From Callorhinus ursinus (Eukaryota; Chordata; Mammalia; Carnivora; Otariidae): a DNA stretch of 64,000 bases. The DNA is taken from assembly GCF_003265705.1 (NCBI RefSeq), contig NW_020312817.1, positions 26,493,861 through 26,557,860 of the forward strand, given 5' to 3'. How positions within the stretch are numbered: position 1 is the first letter of the stretch; each line of letters starts with the position of its first letter. A program made the position numbers and the translations under genes. Under the pieces are notes generated by a model, which was not told the origin of the DNA, ran no database searches, and was given only the letters and a program-made list of their open reading frames with translations. Positions 1 to 64,000 of the stretch are shown piece by piece.

Positions 1-317
1 CATAATCAAAGACAGAAAGCATCTCTTCTCTTAGGTCTACCCATGTACCAGAAGTCTGAACTTTGCTTTGATCTGTCCATCTTGAATCAGTTATTTTGAT
101 AAGGTGGGTGTCATGTGTTGACTAGCACAGAGCTGAATTACTGCCCATTCCTGAACGATGACAAGGATATGACCTGGTAGTAGTTGGTCCCACCCGAATT
201 GTATGAACGCTAGGTAATGGGAGAGGATTGGTTCTACAAGAGAAAAGCCTAGAATGGGTTGGAAAGGGAAAGAAAGGGAATGGATGCTGAATAGTCCATC
301 AAAAAATATTCACTGTT

Positions 318-480
318 GGGGTGCCTAGGTGGCTCAGTCAGTTAAGTGCCCAACTCTTGATTTCAGCGCAAGTCATTATCTCATGGTTGTGAGATTGAGC
401 CCCATGACTCAAGGGGCTTAGGATTCTCTCTCCTTCTCCTTCTCCCTCTGCCCCCCCCCTCAAAAATAAATAAATAAATA
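318..480 (+). mobile_element. CAN-SINE (older, ACTCTTGATTTCAG type)
   Basis: tRNA-like head GGTGCCTAGGTGGCTCAGTC, pyrimidine-rich body and AAATAAAT tail; direct repeat ATTCACT at 308 and 481. Inserted in an old L1. Confidence 0.9.
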
Positions 481-539
481 ATTCACTACTGCATGTTATG
501 CAAGGAGTTTAATACAACTTATCATAAAAGGGATAAACT

Positions 540-965
540 AAAACAGAATTTTCACTTTGACACAGCATTTCTACTTCTAGGACTTTATCCCATAGAAATA
601 CAAAAATGTATGAATAGAAGGATACTTATCATACCACAGTTTTTAGCAGGAAAATATTGGGAATAGGTTAAATTATGATATCTCAATACAGTGGGTTACT
701 GTGTAACCACTGAAAAAAATTGAAAAAGATCTATAGATACTGGTATGATAAACATTTGCTACATAATTTTATGTGAAAAAATGCGTGTTGCAGGAAAATC
801 TCTATAGTAAGAATCTGTTTTTGCATGTATATATTTGTATGTGCATAGCAAAAAGCCTGGGGAGATATAAAACAAAATATTAAGAGGGAAAATGTTGAGG
901 GGAAAGTCTTTGCTTTTTCCAAATTTGTGTATTGCTTGAACTTTTTTTCCAAAAGTATGAATTTG
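540..965 (+). repeat. Old L1 3' region fragment
   Basis: Resembles the L1 ORF2 end (ATTTCTACTTCTAGGACTTT and the run to 965), very diverged. Confidence 0.55.
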
Positions 966-984
966 CTTTAAAATAAAAAGAGTA

Positions 985-1164
985 AGGCCACCTGGGTGGC
1001 TTAGTCATTTAAGCATCCAACTCTTGATTTCAGCTCAGGTCATGATCTCAGGGTAGTGGGATCGAGTCTCCCATTGGGCTCATGCTGGGCATGAAGTCTG
1101 CTTAAGATTCTCTCTCCCTTTCCCTCTCCCCTCCCCCCCATCCCGTTTGCATGCTCTCAAGCCC

Positions 1165-1202
<38 letters not shown>
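985..1202 (+). mobile_element. CAN-SINE with long (AAAT)n tail
   Basis: GGCCACCTGGGTGGCTTAGT head; 16-base direct repeats 969-984 and 1203-1218 differ at one base. The tail expands to about 12 AAAT units. Confidence 0.92.
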
Positions 1203-1204
<2 letters not shown>

Positions 1205-1614
1205 AATAAAAAGGGTAAAAATAGGTAAGTTTTCTGTAATTGGAAAATATGTAGTTTATTCTACATAACACATGCAGGATCGGGGAAGAATATTTATGTG
1301 AGTAATGAGTCTAATCAGTTGTATGATAGTATTAAAAGAAAAATCTTCCAGTTCACCCTCCCCTTCACCCAAGTATTTGTGGGTGGTGTGCAAAAGAGAG
1401 TTAACAGAGCAGCCTGAGACTGCTGTCCTTAGAAAGGCCTGCTTGCAAGGTTGGTTGGTATCTTGGAATTTGAATGATAGACAGTTCTCTACACAAATAC
1501 AAAACTTTCCCTAAATGATGAGAGTGGCTTAAACTGTTTGTGCAAACACTATGGTTTCTTTTAAACACCTGCTTTCCTTCTAGGAGTTTGGAATTTTGGT
1601 ATATCTTAGTCAGA

Positions 1615-1950
1615 GGGTGCCTACATGATCAGCCCCAGTAAAAACCCAAGGACTGAGTTTGTGATGAGAGTCGTGGTAGACAGTATTACACACATGTTGT
1701 CAGAACTCATTGCTGGAGGAATTAAGTGTGTCCTGTGTGACTCTACTGAGAGAAGATTCTTGGAAGCTGGTGCTTAGTTTTCTCCAGATTTTGCCCCATG
1801 TGCCTTTTCCCTTTGCTAATTTTGCTTTGTGTCCTTTTGCTGTAATAAATCATAGCTGTAAGTATGACTATATTCTGAGTCCTCTGAGTCCTTCTAGCAA
1901 ATCACCAAGAAGGTGGTCTTGGGGATCTTAAACTCTCTCGGGGAATTTAA
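1615..1950 (+). repeat. Old LTR-like fossil
   Basis: Resembles a mammalian endogenous-retrovirus LTR, with AATAAA at 1844 and a downstream TGAGTCC-rich segment. No internal retroviral genes are adjacent. Family not assigned. Confidence 0.5.
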
Positions 1951-3035
1951 GATAAATATAAATTACAGTGCCTGCCCTCATAAATTGTATTCTGGTTCAT
2001 TTACATTAGCTATATATACATATATATGATACATTTAAATGACAATATAATAACTGATTAAAGGTTAAGTTGAATGATATAGAGCATAAATTCTGAAGAA
2101 GTTCAGATGAGGTTGAGATATATGTAAGTAGGGGTCTTTGGAGCAGTATTAACAAAGAATAAGTATTTAAGCAAAGCTGGGAGGAGTAGGAGGATCATAA
2201 TACAGACTGAAACACTAACTAGGAGAGTAAATGGAGAAACTTAGGTATCCTTACCAGAATACAGGATTTGAGCTTACCTGACAAGGTGGAGAGGAGGATC
2301 TTAAGGATAAAGAAGGCTTTCTGAAACCACTGCAGTTGGTAGAAACCACTCTTGAAAACAGACAAGTCCGTTTACATGCCCCAACATTCCCTGGTGCTAC
2401 CAGTTTCCATTACCCTGCTTTTCATGAATACTAGAGTAACAATGCCCTGCCCACCATAAATATAGAAATGTAATACTATATTTCTATAACCAAGTACTTA
2501 GAGTGATGATTGAATATACCCTCTGAGAATCTGGACTGCTATTCTAGGGCATTCATTTCAAATTCTGTATTAGCTGCCTCTTCTTATGCCTCTACAGCAT
2601 CATAGCTTTAAAAATCAAGTTGAGCAGGTTAGGTAACAATTATACTCTTACACCTACTACTATTTCAAACCCATGAGCTCATTCACACTTTTACTAGGAA
2701 CAAATCCTTTGGAAACAAGAGAATCTCAAACTGGTGTCTCAGTTTTGTTTTGGTTTGTTTGTTTTTAAATTTTGAACCAGTATCTCCTCAGCCATAGATT
2801 CCACATAAAAATTCAGAATTCTGGTATCTCTTGAAATCAGTATGCCACATGTTCTTGAAAGGCAAAAATCAGCTAGAGCTAAGTAACAGCCATCCCATTT
2901 AATAAGGGGATGCTACTCTCCAATTTTTCATAATTTTTATCATTCATATCATACATACATTTTTTAATTCCACAGCCACACCTGGAACTTCTATATGTTC
3001 TTTGTCTCACCACTGTTGTTAGTTGCTACTTGAGG

Positions 3036-3208
3036 TTTTTTTTTTTTAAGATTTTATTTACTTACTCATGAGAGACAGAGGGAGAGGCAGAGGGAGAAGC
3101 AGACTCCCAAGGAGCAGGGAGCCCGATGTGGGACTCAATCTCAGGACACTGGGATCATGACCTGAGCCAAAGGCAGATGCCTAGCCATCTGAGCCACCCA
3201 GGTGCCCA
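3036..3208 (-). mobile_element. CAN-SINE
   Basis: Antisense tail and head; direct repeat TTGCTACTTGAG at 3023 and 3210. Confidence 0.93.
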
Positions 3209-4084
3209 ATTGCTACTTGAGTTTTTAAGCACCTGTATGACAATAAATCTGATTTTATTCCTTATCATAATCTTGGCACCTTACACATTGCCTGGCATGC
3301 TGTCTGTGCTTTATACCCATTTGCTGAACAAATGAATGAATAATATGTACCACAATGTGGACTCAATAAAGAGAAATGATTAATTGCCCACAATTATGTT
3401 TTTGCTTAGTAACACAACCATAGGATAATAATCCCCCAATTGTTACTCTAGTCCTCCCTTACCTCCAACCATGTCTTTCGTTTCTCTCATTTTCTGCCTT
3501 TTTCAAAATCAGTAATCTCTTGGTTCTAAGTGTGCCATTTTATCTTACTTTTAATAAAAATAATATGTCATTGGTCCCTACTTCAAATAATCCAGCATTT
3601 CTCAAGCTGAAGGTTTGAGGAGTTCCTTAGAAGAGAAGTAGGGCTAAAATAGCCAAAAAAAACTATCTGGTGATAGTCACTTGGTAAACAAATTAATGGG
3701 TTAAAGTGATAAGGTGACCAAATGTCCTAGATTAGTTAGCACAGTACTCAGCTCCTCTTTTTTGTCCTGGTGAAACTGGACCAGATTCCCTTTGAGATTA
3801 AGTGTCCCGCAAGTTCTTACCATCTGAAAACTGGGAGGCCGTCACACTGTAGGTTAAATGACAGGTTAGGATCTTCAGTCCAAGCAACAGGGTCACAGCC
3901 AGGCACTATGTCTCTTGAGGCAGATTTAGGAAGAGCTCACTTCAGAAAATGGGTTTGCATGGGACGTAATTCCAAGAGGCAGGAGATGTGGATTGAGATG
4001 ACTCAAAATTGAAATCCCAGTAAAGTATGATTTCTGGAACAACACTGTAGGTATAAAAGACAGAAACAAAATTTGTCAAGGCGT

Positions 4085-4475
4085 CTTCTATCTCAGGTAT
4101 TATGCTGAGGTTTTAAGTGAATTCTTTCATTTTGAAATTTAATTCTTGGGGTGCCTGGGTGGCTCAGTCATTAAATGTCTGCTTTCAGCTCAGGTCATGA
4201 TCCTGGGGTCCTGGGATCGAGCCCTGCATCGGGCTCCCTGCTCCGCGGGAAGTCTGCTTCTCTCTCTCCTGCTCTCCCTGCTGTGTTCCCTCTCTCGCTG
4301 TGTCTCTCTCTGTCAAATAATAAAATCTTAAAAAAAAAAAGAAATTTAATTCTTATTCCACCCATTTTACAGAGGAATTAACTGGTTAGAAAACTTGTTC
4401 CATATTACACAGCTAATAACTGGCAGAACCAGAATACCAAACCTGTCTTTCTGACTCTCAATCCCATATTTTTAC
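4085..4475 (-). repeat. MIR fragment split by a SINE
   Basis: CCCATTTTACAGAGGAATTA and a following ACACAGCTAATAACTGGCAG match antisense MIR; a SINE at 4148-4340 interrupts it. Confidence 0.6.
4148..4340 (+). mobile_element. CAN-SINE
   Basis: Full head, body and tail; perfect direct repeat GAAATTTAATTCTT at 4134 and 4341. Confidence 0.95.
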
Positions 4476-4952
4476 TATACAAAAAAATTGGCAAAGGTAT
4501 ATTGGCACAGTCAATATTAAGCACAAGGGAATAGCAGAGACTTAGCAAGTGGGAAGCCGGAGGCCAGAGACTCAACACCAGGATTCCAAGGAATAAAAGA
4601 TCACTCCTGCTCTAGGGACCAAAGATACATTTATTTCATAATTAATAAATTATAAACAGACTATGTAAAAATGTTTTTCTTTGGAAGCCTACATTTTTAC
4701 CTTAACTCTCTGATATAGTATGTGTTATTAACTAATGTGTGATGTTACTTAACAAACTGTTAGAGCTTCATGTCCCTTATTTTTAAAGAAAAATAAATTA
4801 AAATGAGACCAATAATGCTTAACTCAGATAGTGATGGTTGAATAAGACAGTATAAGTTAAGCTGTTTAGCCCATAACATGGATTCAAAAAATATTAGCTG
4901 GTAGTACTAGTCATCATCAACAGTGTTGCTGTCTCCTTAAAATTAAGTGTGT

Positions 4953-5115
4953 GGGGGCAGCTGGGTGGCTCAGTTGATTAAGCGTCTGCCTTCAGCTCAG
5001 GTCATGATCCCAGGGTCCTGGGATCGAGCCCTGCGTTGAAGAGCCTGCTTCTCTCTCTGCCCCTCCCCCTGCTCGGGCTTTCTCTCTCTCTCAAATAAAT
5101 AAAAATCTTTAAAAA
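4953..5115 (+). mobile_element. CAN-SINE
   Basis: GGGGGCAGCTGGGTGGCTCA head; direct repeat AATTAAGTGTGT on both sides. Part of the body is deleted. Confidence 0.93.
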
Positions 5116-5312
5116 AATTAAGTGTGTTAATTTACCTCATGATTAAAACTAAGAAGGTTTTTATGATTCAGCAAAATGGTTGGGAAATGATTTCTTCGAT
5201 GAGTAATCCATCTAAGATTTAAGCTGAAATCTGAACTTGAGGTAAAAGGAAATTTTACACCTAATCATTATGGTAGATTACTTGCAGAGATGGCAAAATA
5301 ATTCCTTCCATC

Positions 5313-5313
<1 letters not shown>

Positions 5314-5352
<39 letters not shown>
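5314..5352 (+). repeat. (TG)n microsatellite
   Basis: About 19 TG units, likely length-polymorphic. Confidence 0.97.
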
Positions 5353-5354
<2 letters not shown>

Positions 5355-5815
5355 CCCCCTTTGTAATGTGACTTTGCCACTTCTCCATCAAGTGTAGAAT
5401 TTATTTTCCCATCTCTTACTTTGGAGTTGGCCTTGTGATTTGATAACAGAATACAGCAGAAATGACAATGTGCAACTGTGGAGTTTAGGCTTCAAGAGAC
5501 TCTGCAGCTCCCACTCCTGCTCTCTTGGAAGCTAGATGCTATGTAAAGAAGTTGGAATATCCTGCTGGAGACACAACAGCCACCACCACCATCTGGGCAT
5601 GTGAGGGAGGATAGTTAGGCCACCCAGGCCCAATCAAACCATCAGATGACTAACATCTACGTGAATGACCCCAGGCAAAGCCAATAGAAGAGTTGCCTGG
5701 TAAACCCAGCCAAATTGCTCACCCACAGAATCATAAGTAAATAAATAGCTATAATCTTAAGCCAGTAAATTTTTGGAGTGGTTTATTATATGGCAACAGA
5801 TATCTATGACAATCA
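5353..5815 (+). repeat. MLT1-type (ERVL-MaLR) solo LTR
   Basis: Matches the MLT1 consensus as I remember it: GGCCTTGTGATTTG, a TTGGAAGCTAGATGCTATGT-like segment and the end TAAGCCAGTAAATTTTTGGA. No internal region. Confidence 0.7.
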
Positions 5816-6100
5816 CCTGTTTGAATTATTTTTCAAATTATTAATATTTATTGAGTACCATAAGCAAGGCAGGAGGCTAGGTGCAGAAAGTAAGCCAAAA
5901 TGTGTAAAGTTTGGCTACTGTCTTGAAATAAGTTCATAATCTATATCAGGAAGAAATAAAGTATTTAAATAACTATCACACAGGCAATATGTTAAAAGAG
6001 CCAGAGAGTAACACAACCAAATTGTCATAAAAATTAAAAGATAGGATCGTTTCTGCAAGATGTGATGAGGGAAGGATTTATTAAGAAGTTAACATTACAG

Positions 6101-6297
6101 GGGCACCTGGGTGGCTCAGTTGTTAAGCGTCTGCCTTTGGCTCAGGTCATGATCCAAGGGTCCTAGGATCGAGCCCTGCAATGGGCTCCCTGCTCCTCAG
6201 GAAGCCTGCTTCTCCCTCTCCCCCTCCCCCTGCTTGTGTTGCCTCTCTCGCTGTGCCTCTCCCTGTCAAATAAATAAATGAAATCTTAAAAAAAAAA
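6101..6297 (+). mobile_element. CAN-SINE
   Basis: Complete copy; perfect 15-base direct repeat AAGTTAACATTACAG at 6086 and 6298. Confidence 0.96.
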
Positions 6298-6477
6298 AAG
6301 TTAACATTACAGCCATGAAGGATTTTGACAGTGGAAGTAGGAGGAGAAGCAATTCTAAGAGAAAGAAAAATGACCCGAGGATAACTGTGGTCCTAGGAAA
6401 CAGCAAAGAATGTTTGGAAACCTGATAGTAATTCATTTTAGTGGATTATAGTATATGTGTAGATGTGAGAGAACCAT

Positions 6478-6655
6478 TCTTCAATCAATAAATATCAAGC
6501 AGCAACTTTATTCCAGGCACTGCCTCCTACTCTGTTATTATGTAATAGATGTGAAAGCTGAGTCACTCAGTAGTCCAAGATCACAGAAAGTGGTAGAGCA
6601 GGGATTTAAAGGCAAACAGTCTGACTCCAGAGCCACTCTACTTTGAGCTCTGTCT
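6478..6655 (-). repeat. MIR fragment
   Basis: Antisense MIR pattern: AATAAATATCAAGCAGCAAC start, GGTAGAGCAGGGATTTAAAG and CTGACTCCAGAGCC end. Confidence 0.55.
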
Positions 6656-6689
6656 TGGCAAAGTCAAAAAGTTATTCAAGGAGAAACAA

Positions 6690-7135
6690 AAACAAAACTG
6701 GCACCAAACTAAATATCCATCAACAGTTGAATGGTAAAATAAATTGTTGTAAAATCATGTAGTGGAATACTACATAGCAGTGAAAATAAATGTACTATAG
6801 CTATACAAATCAACAAGAAGTTATTGCAAACACTTAACTATTGAGCAGAAGAAAGCTAATTAAGAATACATGTGGTATGGTTGCATTTGCATAAGGTAAA
6901 ACCAGGCAAAACTACGCAATATATTGTTTAGAAATACATATGTATATTGCAAAACTAAAACGAAAGGCAAAGGAACAAGTACAAAATTCAGAACAGTGGC
7001 TTTCTCTAGGGAGGGAGAAATGAAATTGAGATTAGGGAGGGGCTCACAAAGTGCTTCAAGAAACTAGTTACATTGGTTTTTCTTAAACTGGATGCTGTTG
7101 GTTTCCTTATTTTTCTTTACACATATAAGTTATAT
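6690..7135 (+). repeat. Old L1 3' region fragment
   Basis: AAATATCCATCAACAGTTGA and GTGGAATACTACATAGCAGT are typical of the L1 ORF2 end. Confidence 0.65.
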
Positions 7136-8099
7136 ACATCTTGTTTACATGATATATTTATAGATATAGATTTCACATAACAACAAGAAAAGTACTATGG
7201 GCTTCAGGAACTGAAATTAATCAGATGTGAAAGAGTGAGGACATTTCAGAATGAGAAATTGGCAGAAGCACAGAGGCAGGAAAAGGGTGGGGAGGAGTTG
7301 GAGGGAACAGGTCATTTTTGCAATAATTTATGTTTGTAAGGGAAGCAGTGATGCGGGAAAGTTAGATAATGTTGTGGCCAGAATATGGAGATTTTTGGAA
7401 ACTGGCATGAATCATTTGCAAATCTCACTCTGTAAACAATGGGAACTTTATATCGGTTAGGATTCCTTATTTTTAGGGAACAAGAAACAACTATGGCTAA
7501 CCCAAGTAAAAAGAAAAAGCGAAGAAAGGAAAAGGAGAGATAGATGGAGAAAGGGAGAGAGAATCAGAGAAATAGAGAAACAGACTGAATAGTTAATTGG
7601 ATAGGCTACACTATCAAGTGACCAGTCCAGGAAGCTGGCAGCTCTGGGGATCTAAGTGAGATGAACTGATAGACCAGGTCTTTAGAGCACTCAATTCCTA
7701 GTACCTTCTATCCCAGTGTGTCCACCCAAAATTTCAGTTTCTAGTAGAGTATATTAACCTCGTGTCTCCATTTCTGTGATCTGCGAGGCTGGGTTCAGTA
7801 CTTGCAGCTCATTGGTATACAGGCAGCAGAGGTGAGTGGGTAGTTCCCAAAGGAAAGGACATCCAGTAGGTTAAAAAAAAAAAAAAGGCCCAGTTTGGAT
7901 TTTCAGTAAACTGTGGGATGATTACTGTACAAAACCTAGGAATGCCCTTATTCAAACTAATTAATTCTTCAAAATAGACATTTAAACGCGTACTAACTAA
8001 ACCTCTAGAATCGTTCACTTCGTTCCACTGAACTAACATTTTTGTTTTAGGTGACCTTACGTTTATATGTCTCTACAATTGCTTCCCTCTCAGATAATA

Positions 8100-8345
8100 A
8101 TTCCCAGATTGGTCCCCATTACTTTTTTTCTTTCCATTTATTCTTTTTAATACAAAATAGGATCATATCACACCGGTCTGTAATATTCTATTTTCACCTA
8201 ACAATATATCATGGACACCTTTCTTTATCGGTACATACAGATCCACCTCATTCTTTTTAAATGCTCCACAGAATTACATACGGGTATTCCAAAATTCATT
8301 TAATCCTTTTCCTATTGATGGACATTGAGATTGTTTTCATGGTAC
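8100..8345 (-). repeat. Old L1-like fragment next to the CpG island
   Basis: Antisense LINE-type text (ATCATGGACACCTTTCTTTA, CCTATTGATGGACATTGAGA) ending about 40 bases before the island. Confidence 0.45.
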
Positions 8346-8564
8346 CCATTACTTTTGAGATGAAAGATGAATTATCCTTTGCGGGAGACGGGCAGAAAAT
8401 GCTGAAAGAAATATAAGAACGATGACACTGCGAGATAGGAGCCCGGCGGACCAGTCGGGCGACACCAAGCCGCAGCTGTCGCCGCTGCGAGCTGATGACC
8501 AAGGTTCCCCGCTTAAGCAGCTCCCAGGGACAGCGTTGTCTGTAGGGCGAAGGATCCCTGAGGA

Positions 8565-8572
8565 TGACGTAG
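8565..8572 (+). promoter_or_regulatory. CRE-like half site TGACGTAG
   Basis: TGACGT followed by AG, one base from a full ATF/CREB site, inside the CpG island about 15 bases before the ZNF143-like motif. A short match, so only suggestive. Confidence 0.35.
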
Positions 8573-8579
8573 CCGAACT

Positions 8580-8600
8580 GCACATTGGGAATTGTAGTTC
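8580..8600 (-). promoter_or_regulatory. ZNF143 (SBS)-type motif
   Basis: The minus strand reads ACTACAATTCCCAATGTGC, close to the ACTACAATTCCCAGAATGC element bound by ZNF143 near many TATA-less start sites. It lies about 390 bases upstream of the start codon. Confidence 0.6.
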
Positions 8601-8617
8601 CGTAGGGAAGAGTCCGA

Positions 8618-8626
8618 GGGGCGGGG
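8618..8626 (+). promoter_or_regulatory. Sp1/GC box
   Basis: GGGGCGGGG, a core Sp1/KLF site, inside the island. A second one lies at 8829-8839. Confidence 0.5.
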
Positions 8627-8706
8627 GCTGCACACGCGCACTAGGAGCTCAGGGCAACAAAGACGGCGGCGTGAGCGCGCGCGCCGGAGAAAGACAGGAG
8701 CAGGCG

Positions 8707-8718
8707 TGCGCGTGCGCG
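8707..8718 (+). promoter_or_regulatory. NRF1-type site
   Basis: TGCGCGTGCGCG fits the palindromic NRF1 consensus YGCGCRTGCGCR. I recall reports of NRF1 control of human SPAST, unchecked here. It is preceded at 8659-8670 by AAAGACGGCGGC, a YY1-like core. Confidence 0.55.
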
Positions 8719-8828
8719 GCCACCGCTCGGCGCTACCAGGAGGCTGAGAGGACACAGAGCGGGAGGGGCAAGAGCCACCGACCGCAGGAGGAGGAAAGGG
8801 GTTGTGCTCTTGGCCGAGCGCGGAGAAA

Positions 8829-8839
8829 GGGGCGGGGCC
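8829..8839 (+). promoter_or_regulatory. Sp1/GC box in the 5' leader
   Basis: GGGGCGGGGCC, a full GC box, about 150 bases before the start codon, probably within or just upstream of the transcribed leader. Confidence 0.45.
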
Positions 8840-8961
8840 GGCGAGCAGAGCGTGGAGGTGCCGAGCTCCTGGGACCGACGGGCGCGCGGGCGTCTCTGGC
8901 CTTCGCCGTCCCAGTGGCCGCCGCCGTCGCTTGGTCGCCGTCGGTCTGCGGGAGGCGGGTT

Positions 8962-62669
<53,708 letters not shown>

Positions 62670-62835
62670 GGAAAGACCTTTGTAAGCCTGCAGAACATTT
62701 TGCTTTCGAAGAGAGAAACACACCATCTTCATTGAATAGTTATCAGCTACAGAAATTGAGCCTAAGTTTACAGGACTTTTCAGAGTCTTACAATTACTTG
62801 TGCACCCCAGCAGATGCACCATAAAACAAAATTTA

Positions 62836-62841
62836 AATAAA
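62836..62841 (+). promoter_or_regulatory. SPAST: Proximal polyadenylation signal AATAAA
   Basis: Canonical hexamer 167 bases after the stop codon, in an A-rich setting. Use would give a very short 3' UTR without the microRNA sites. No strong GT-rich element follows at once. Confidence 0.45.
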
Positions 62842-63121
62842 TATACAATGCAAATGGAGTATTTTGTTGAAGGCCTGTTCATGGTTATCCCGATGGGCAC
62901 TGTAAGTTAGAGCACAACAAAAAGTGATTCTGGTCTTCTTTACCAATATAATCATAATGTAAATAATAATTTGTATATTGTGTTGCAGATGAAAGTATTC
63001 CAGAGACAGTGAATGGTAGAAGACACAAGCGCCTTTGGTTGTTTGTCTTCTGATGTCTTTTCTTAAAATAATTTTTTCTATTTTCCTTTCCTAATGTTAT
63101 CTTTGCTACAGATGATTAGAA

Positions 63122-63128
63122 TGCCAAA
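63122..63128 (+). promoter_or_regulatory. SPAST: miR-96/182-type seed match (TGCCAAA)
   Basis: TGCCAAA pairs with seed positions 2-7 of both miR-96 and miR-182 plus an A opposite position 1. Confidence 0.4.
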
Positions 63129-63168
63129 CACTGAGTTTCTTTTTTTTCTTTTCTTTTACAAGTTCAGT

Positions 63169-63176
63169 GTGCCAAA
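63169..63176 (+). promoter_or_regulatory. SPAST: miR-96 8-mer seed match (GTGCCAAA)
   Basis: GTGCCAAA is a full 8-mer for miR-96 and a 7-mer for miR-182, 47 bases from the previous site, a spacing compatible with joint action. I recall, unchecked, that these microRNAs were reported to lower human SPAST. Confidence 0.5.
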
Positions 63177-63897
63177 TGAAACTTCTTCCTATGTAACAGT
63201 AATAGGAATAAGTATTTTGAAGTTTTTTCTTTTTCATAAGTCTACACATTAAATACTGCATTTCACTTTTCATTTTTCTATTACCTTGTTACCAATTTAG
63301 AAAGCAATTTGTTGATAGCAACAAAGCAAATTTAGTAAAATAGAAAAAGAGACGGTTAGAAGGTTTGAGTCATTCTGTCATTACAATATGTAGATCAATC
63401 CTCATGTGACCTGCAGTATTTTTTCTAATATATTTGTCAGAAATCTATTGTAGACTGTTAATTTATTCCTAATGGAGTTTATTTTCTGCTAGAACTATTC
63501 TAATATTTAAGAAGGCCAATTTTAACTGCTGTAAAAGTGGTTTCTGTGTGAGAGAAGGGAAGAACTGAGAGCTAAGACATTTCTAATTTATTGCTTATTG
63601 CTTTCTTACTGTTTACAGGATAATTATAAGCCAGTGGATCTACCGTCTTTTATTCTTAATAATTATTAATCCCTTCAATGAAACTTTAAAAAATTACTGA
63701 ATTTTTATACATTGCATACATTTTATAGGTTTCTTGTGCTCACTTTGTTAACTAAAAAGTTAGTCTGTTAATCTGTCTTTTGTTCCCCAAAAATGTACAG
63801 TAATTCTGTTTCTCGTTTGTATAAGTATGCCTGGATTTTATTATAAAACTGTCATTGTAGGAAGTAGAGACTCATATCATGGCTTTTTAAATATTGT

Positions 63898-63903
63898 AAT
63901 AAA
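63898..63903 (+). promoter_or_regulatory. SPAST: Distal polyadenylation signal AATAAA
   Basis: Canonical hexamer about 1.23 kb after the stop codon. A short stem with 7-base arms (63904-63910 with 63915-63921) follows, then a T/G-rich stretch near 63930-63945 that could be the downstream element. Confidence 0.5.
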
Positions 63904-64000
63904 GGCAAATGGATATTTGCCCTTAGTTTACTGGTTAAAAGTTTGTTTACAGAAATTTTCTTTGGTGCTTTTATGTAAAATGTTATGGGTGGAAAGAATA

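Larger units (their letters stand above)
1..8379. other. Upstream intergenic block, no gene seen
   Basis: Six SINEs, an LTR-like fossil, an MLT1-type LTR, MIR and L1 fragments and a (TG)n run, all listed separately, account for about half of it. The rest (for example 1950-3020, 3220-4080, 4480-4950, 7140-8040) is A+T-rich with no ORF, motif or repeat I can name. A purine-rich stretch lies at about 7500-7590. Confidence 0.7.
62670..64000 (+). other. SPAST: SPAST 3' UTR, probably continuing past the window
   Basis: Follows the stop codon without any repeat. It has AATAAA at 62836 and 63898, miR-96/182-type seed matches at 63122 and 63169, and a Pumilio-type TGTAAATA at 62959-62966. The human 3' UTR is longer than 1.3 kb, so the final polyadenylation site may lie outside. 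Confidence 0.8.

Noticed and set aside
5314..5352. CRISPR-like or other regularly spaced repeat array
   Set aside because: Only simple di- and tetranucleotide runs and dispersed SINEs are present; no repeat-spacer structure, and the DNA is mammalian nuclear.

Overview
This is mammalian nuclear DNA carrying one complete protein-coding gene, SPAST (spastin, the AAA+ microtubule-severing ATPase), on the + strand. All 17 coding exons are visible from 8990 to 62669. Every intron is GT-AG. The exon lengths sum to 1851 nt (616 codons plus stop), the length I know for the human gene. The host is almost certainly a caniform carnivore: the window holds more than 50 tRNA-Lys-derived CAN-SINE (SINEC) copies. 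The sequence style of their tails, and the absence of the young dog-type SINEC_Cf head, point to an arctoid (bear, seal or mustelid lineage) rather than Canis. That lineage call is an inference.

Layout. 1-8380 is intergenic upstream DNA: SINEs, old L1 and MIR fragments, an MLT1-type LTR and a (TG)n run, with no gene seen. 8380-9580 is a CpG-rich promoter and exon 1 island with ZNF143-, CRE-, Sp1- and NRF1-like sites. An upstream ORF overlaps the first start codon, and the internal start Met87 is retained. 9405-62546 holds the 16 introns, dominated by SINEs nested into older LINE, MIR, LTR and DNA-transposon fossils. Intron 7 carries a processed pseudogene of EWSR1 inserted into an old L1. 62670 to the end is 3' UTR with two AATAAA signals and two miR-96/182-type seed sites.

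How it works together. Exon 1 encodes the ER/lipid-droplet hairpin. Exons 1-4 encode the MIT domain that binds ESCRT-III. Exons 5-6 encode the microtubule-binding linker. Exons 7-17 encode the AAA+ motor, with intact Walker A, Walker B, pore loop, sensor and arginine-finger residues. Nothing in the reading frame suggests loss of function.

No new gene system was found. The observations worth following are the EWSR1 retrocopy and its deletion scar, three SINEs stacked at one target sequence, a U6 snRNA 5' fragment with target-site duplications, a possible SINE 3' transduction, inverted SINE pairs flanking exons 3 and 14, and the uORF/Met87 arrangement. Repeat boundaries were set by eye from target-site duplications and are good to a few bases for young SINEs but only approximate for old repeats. 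Family names for old repeats come from memory of consensus sequences.
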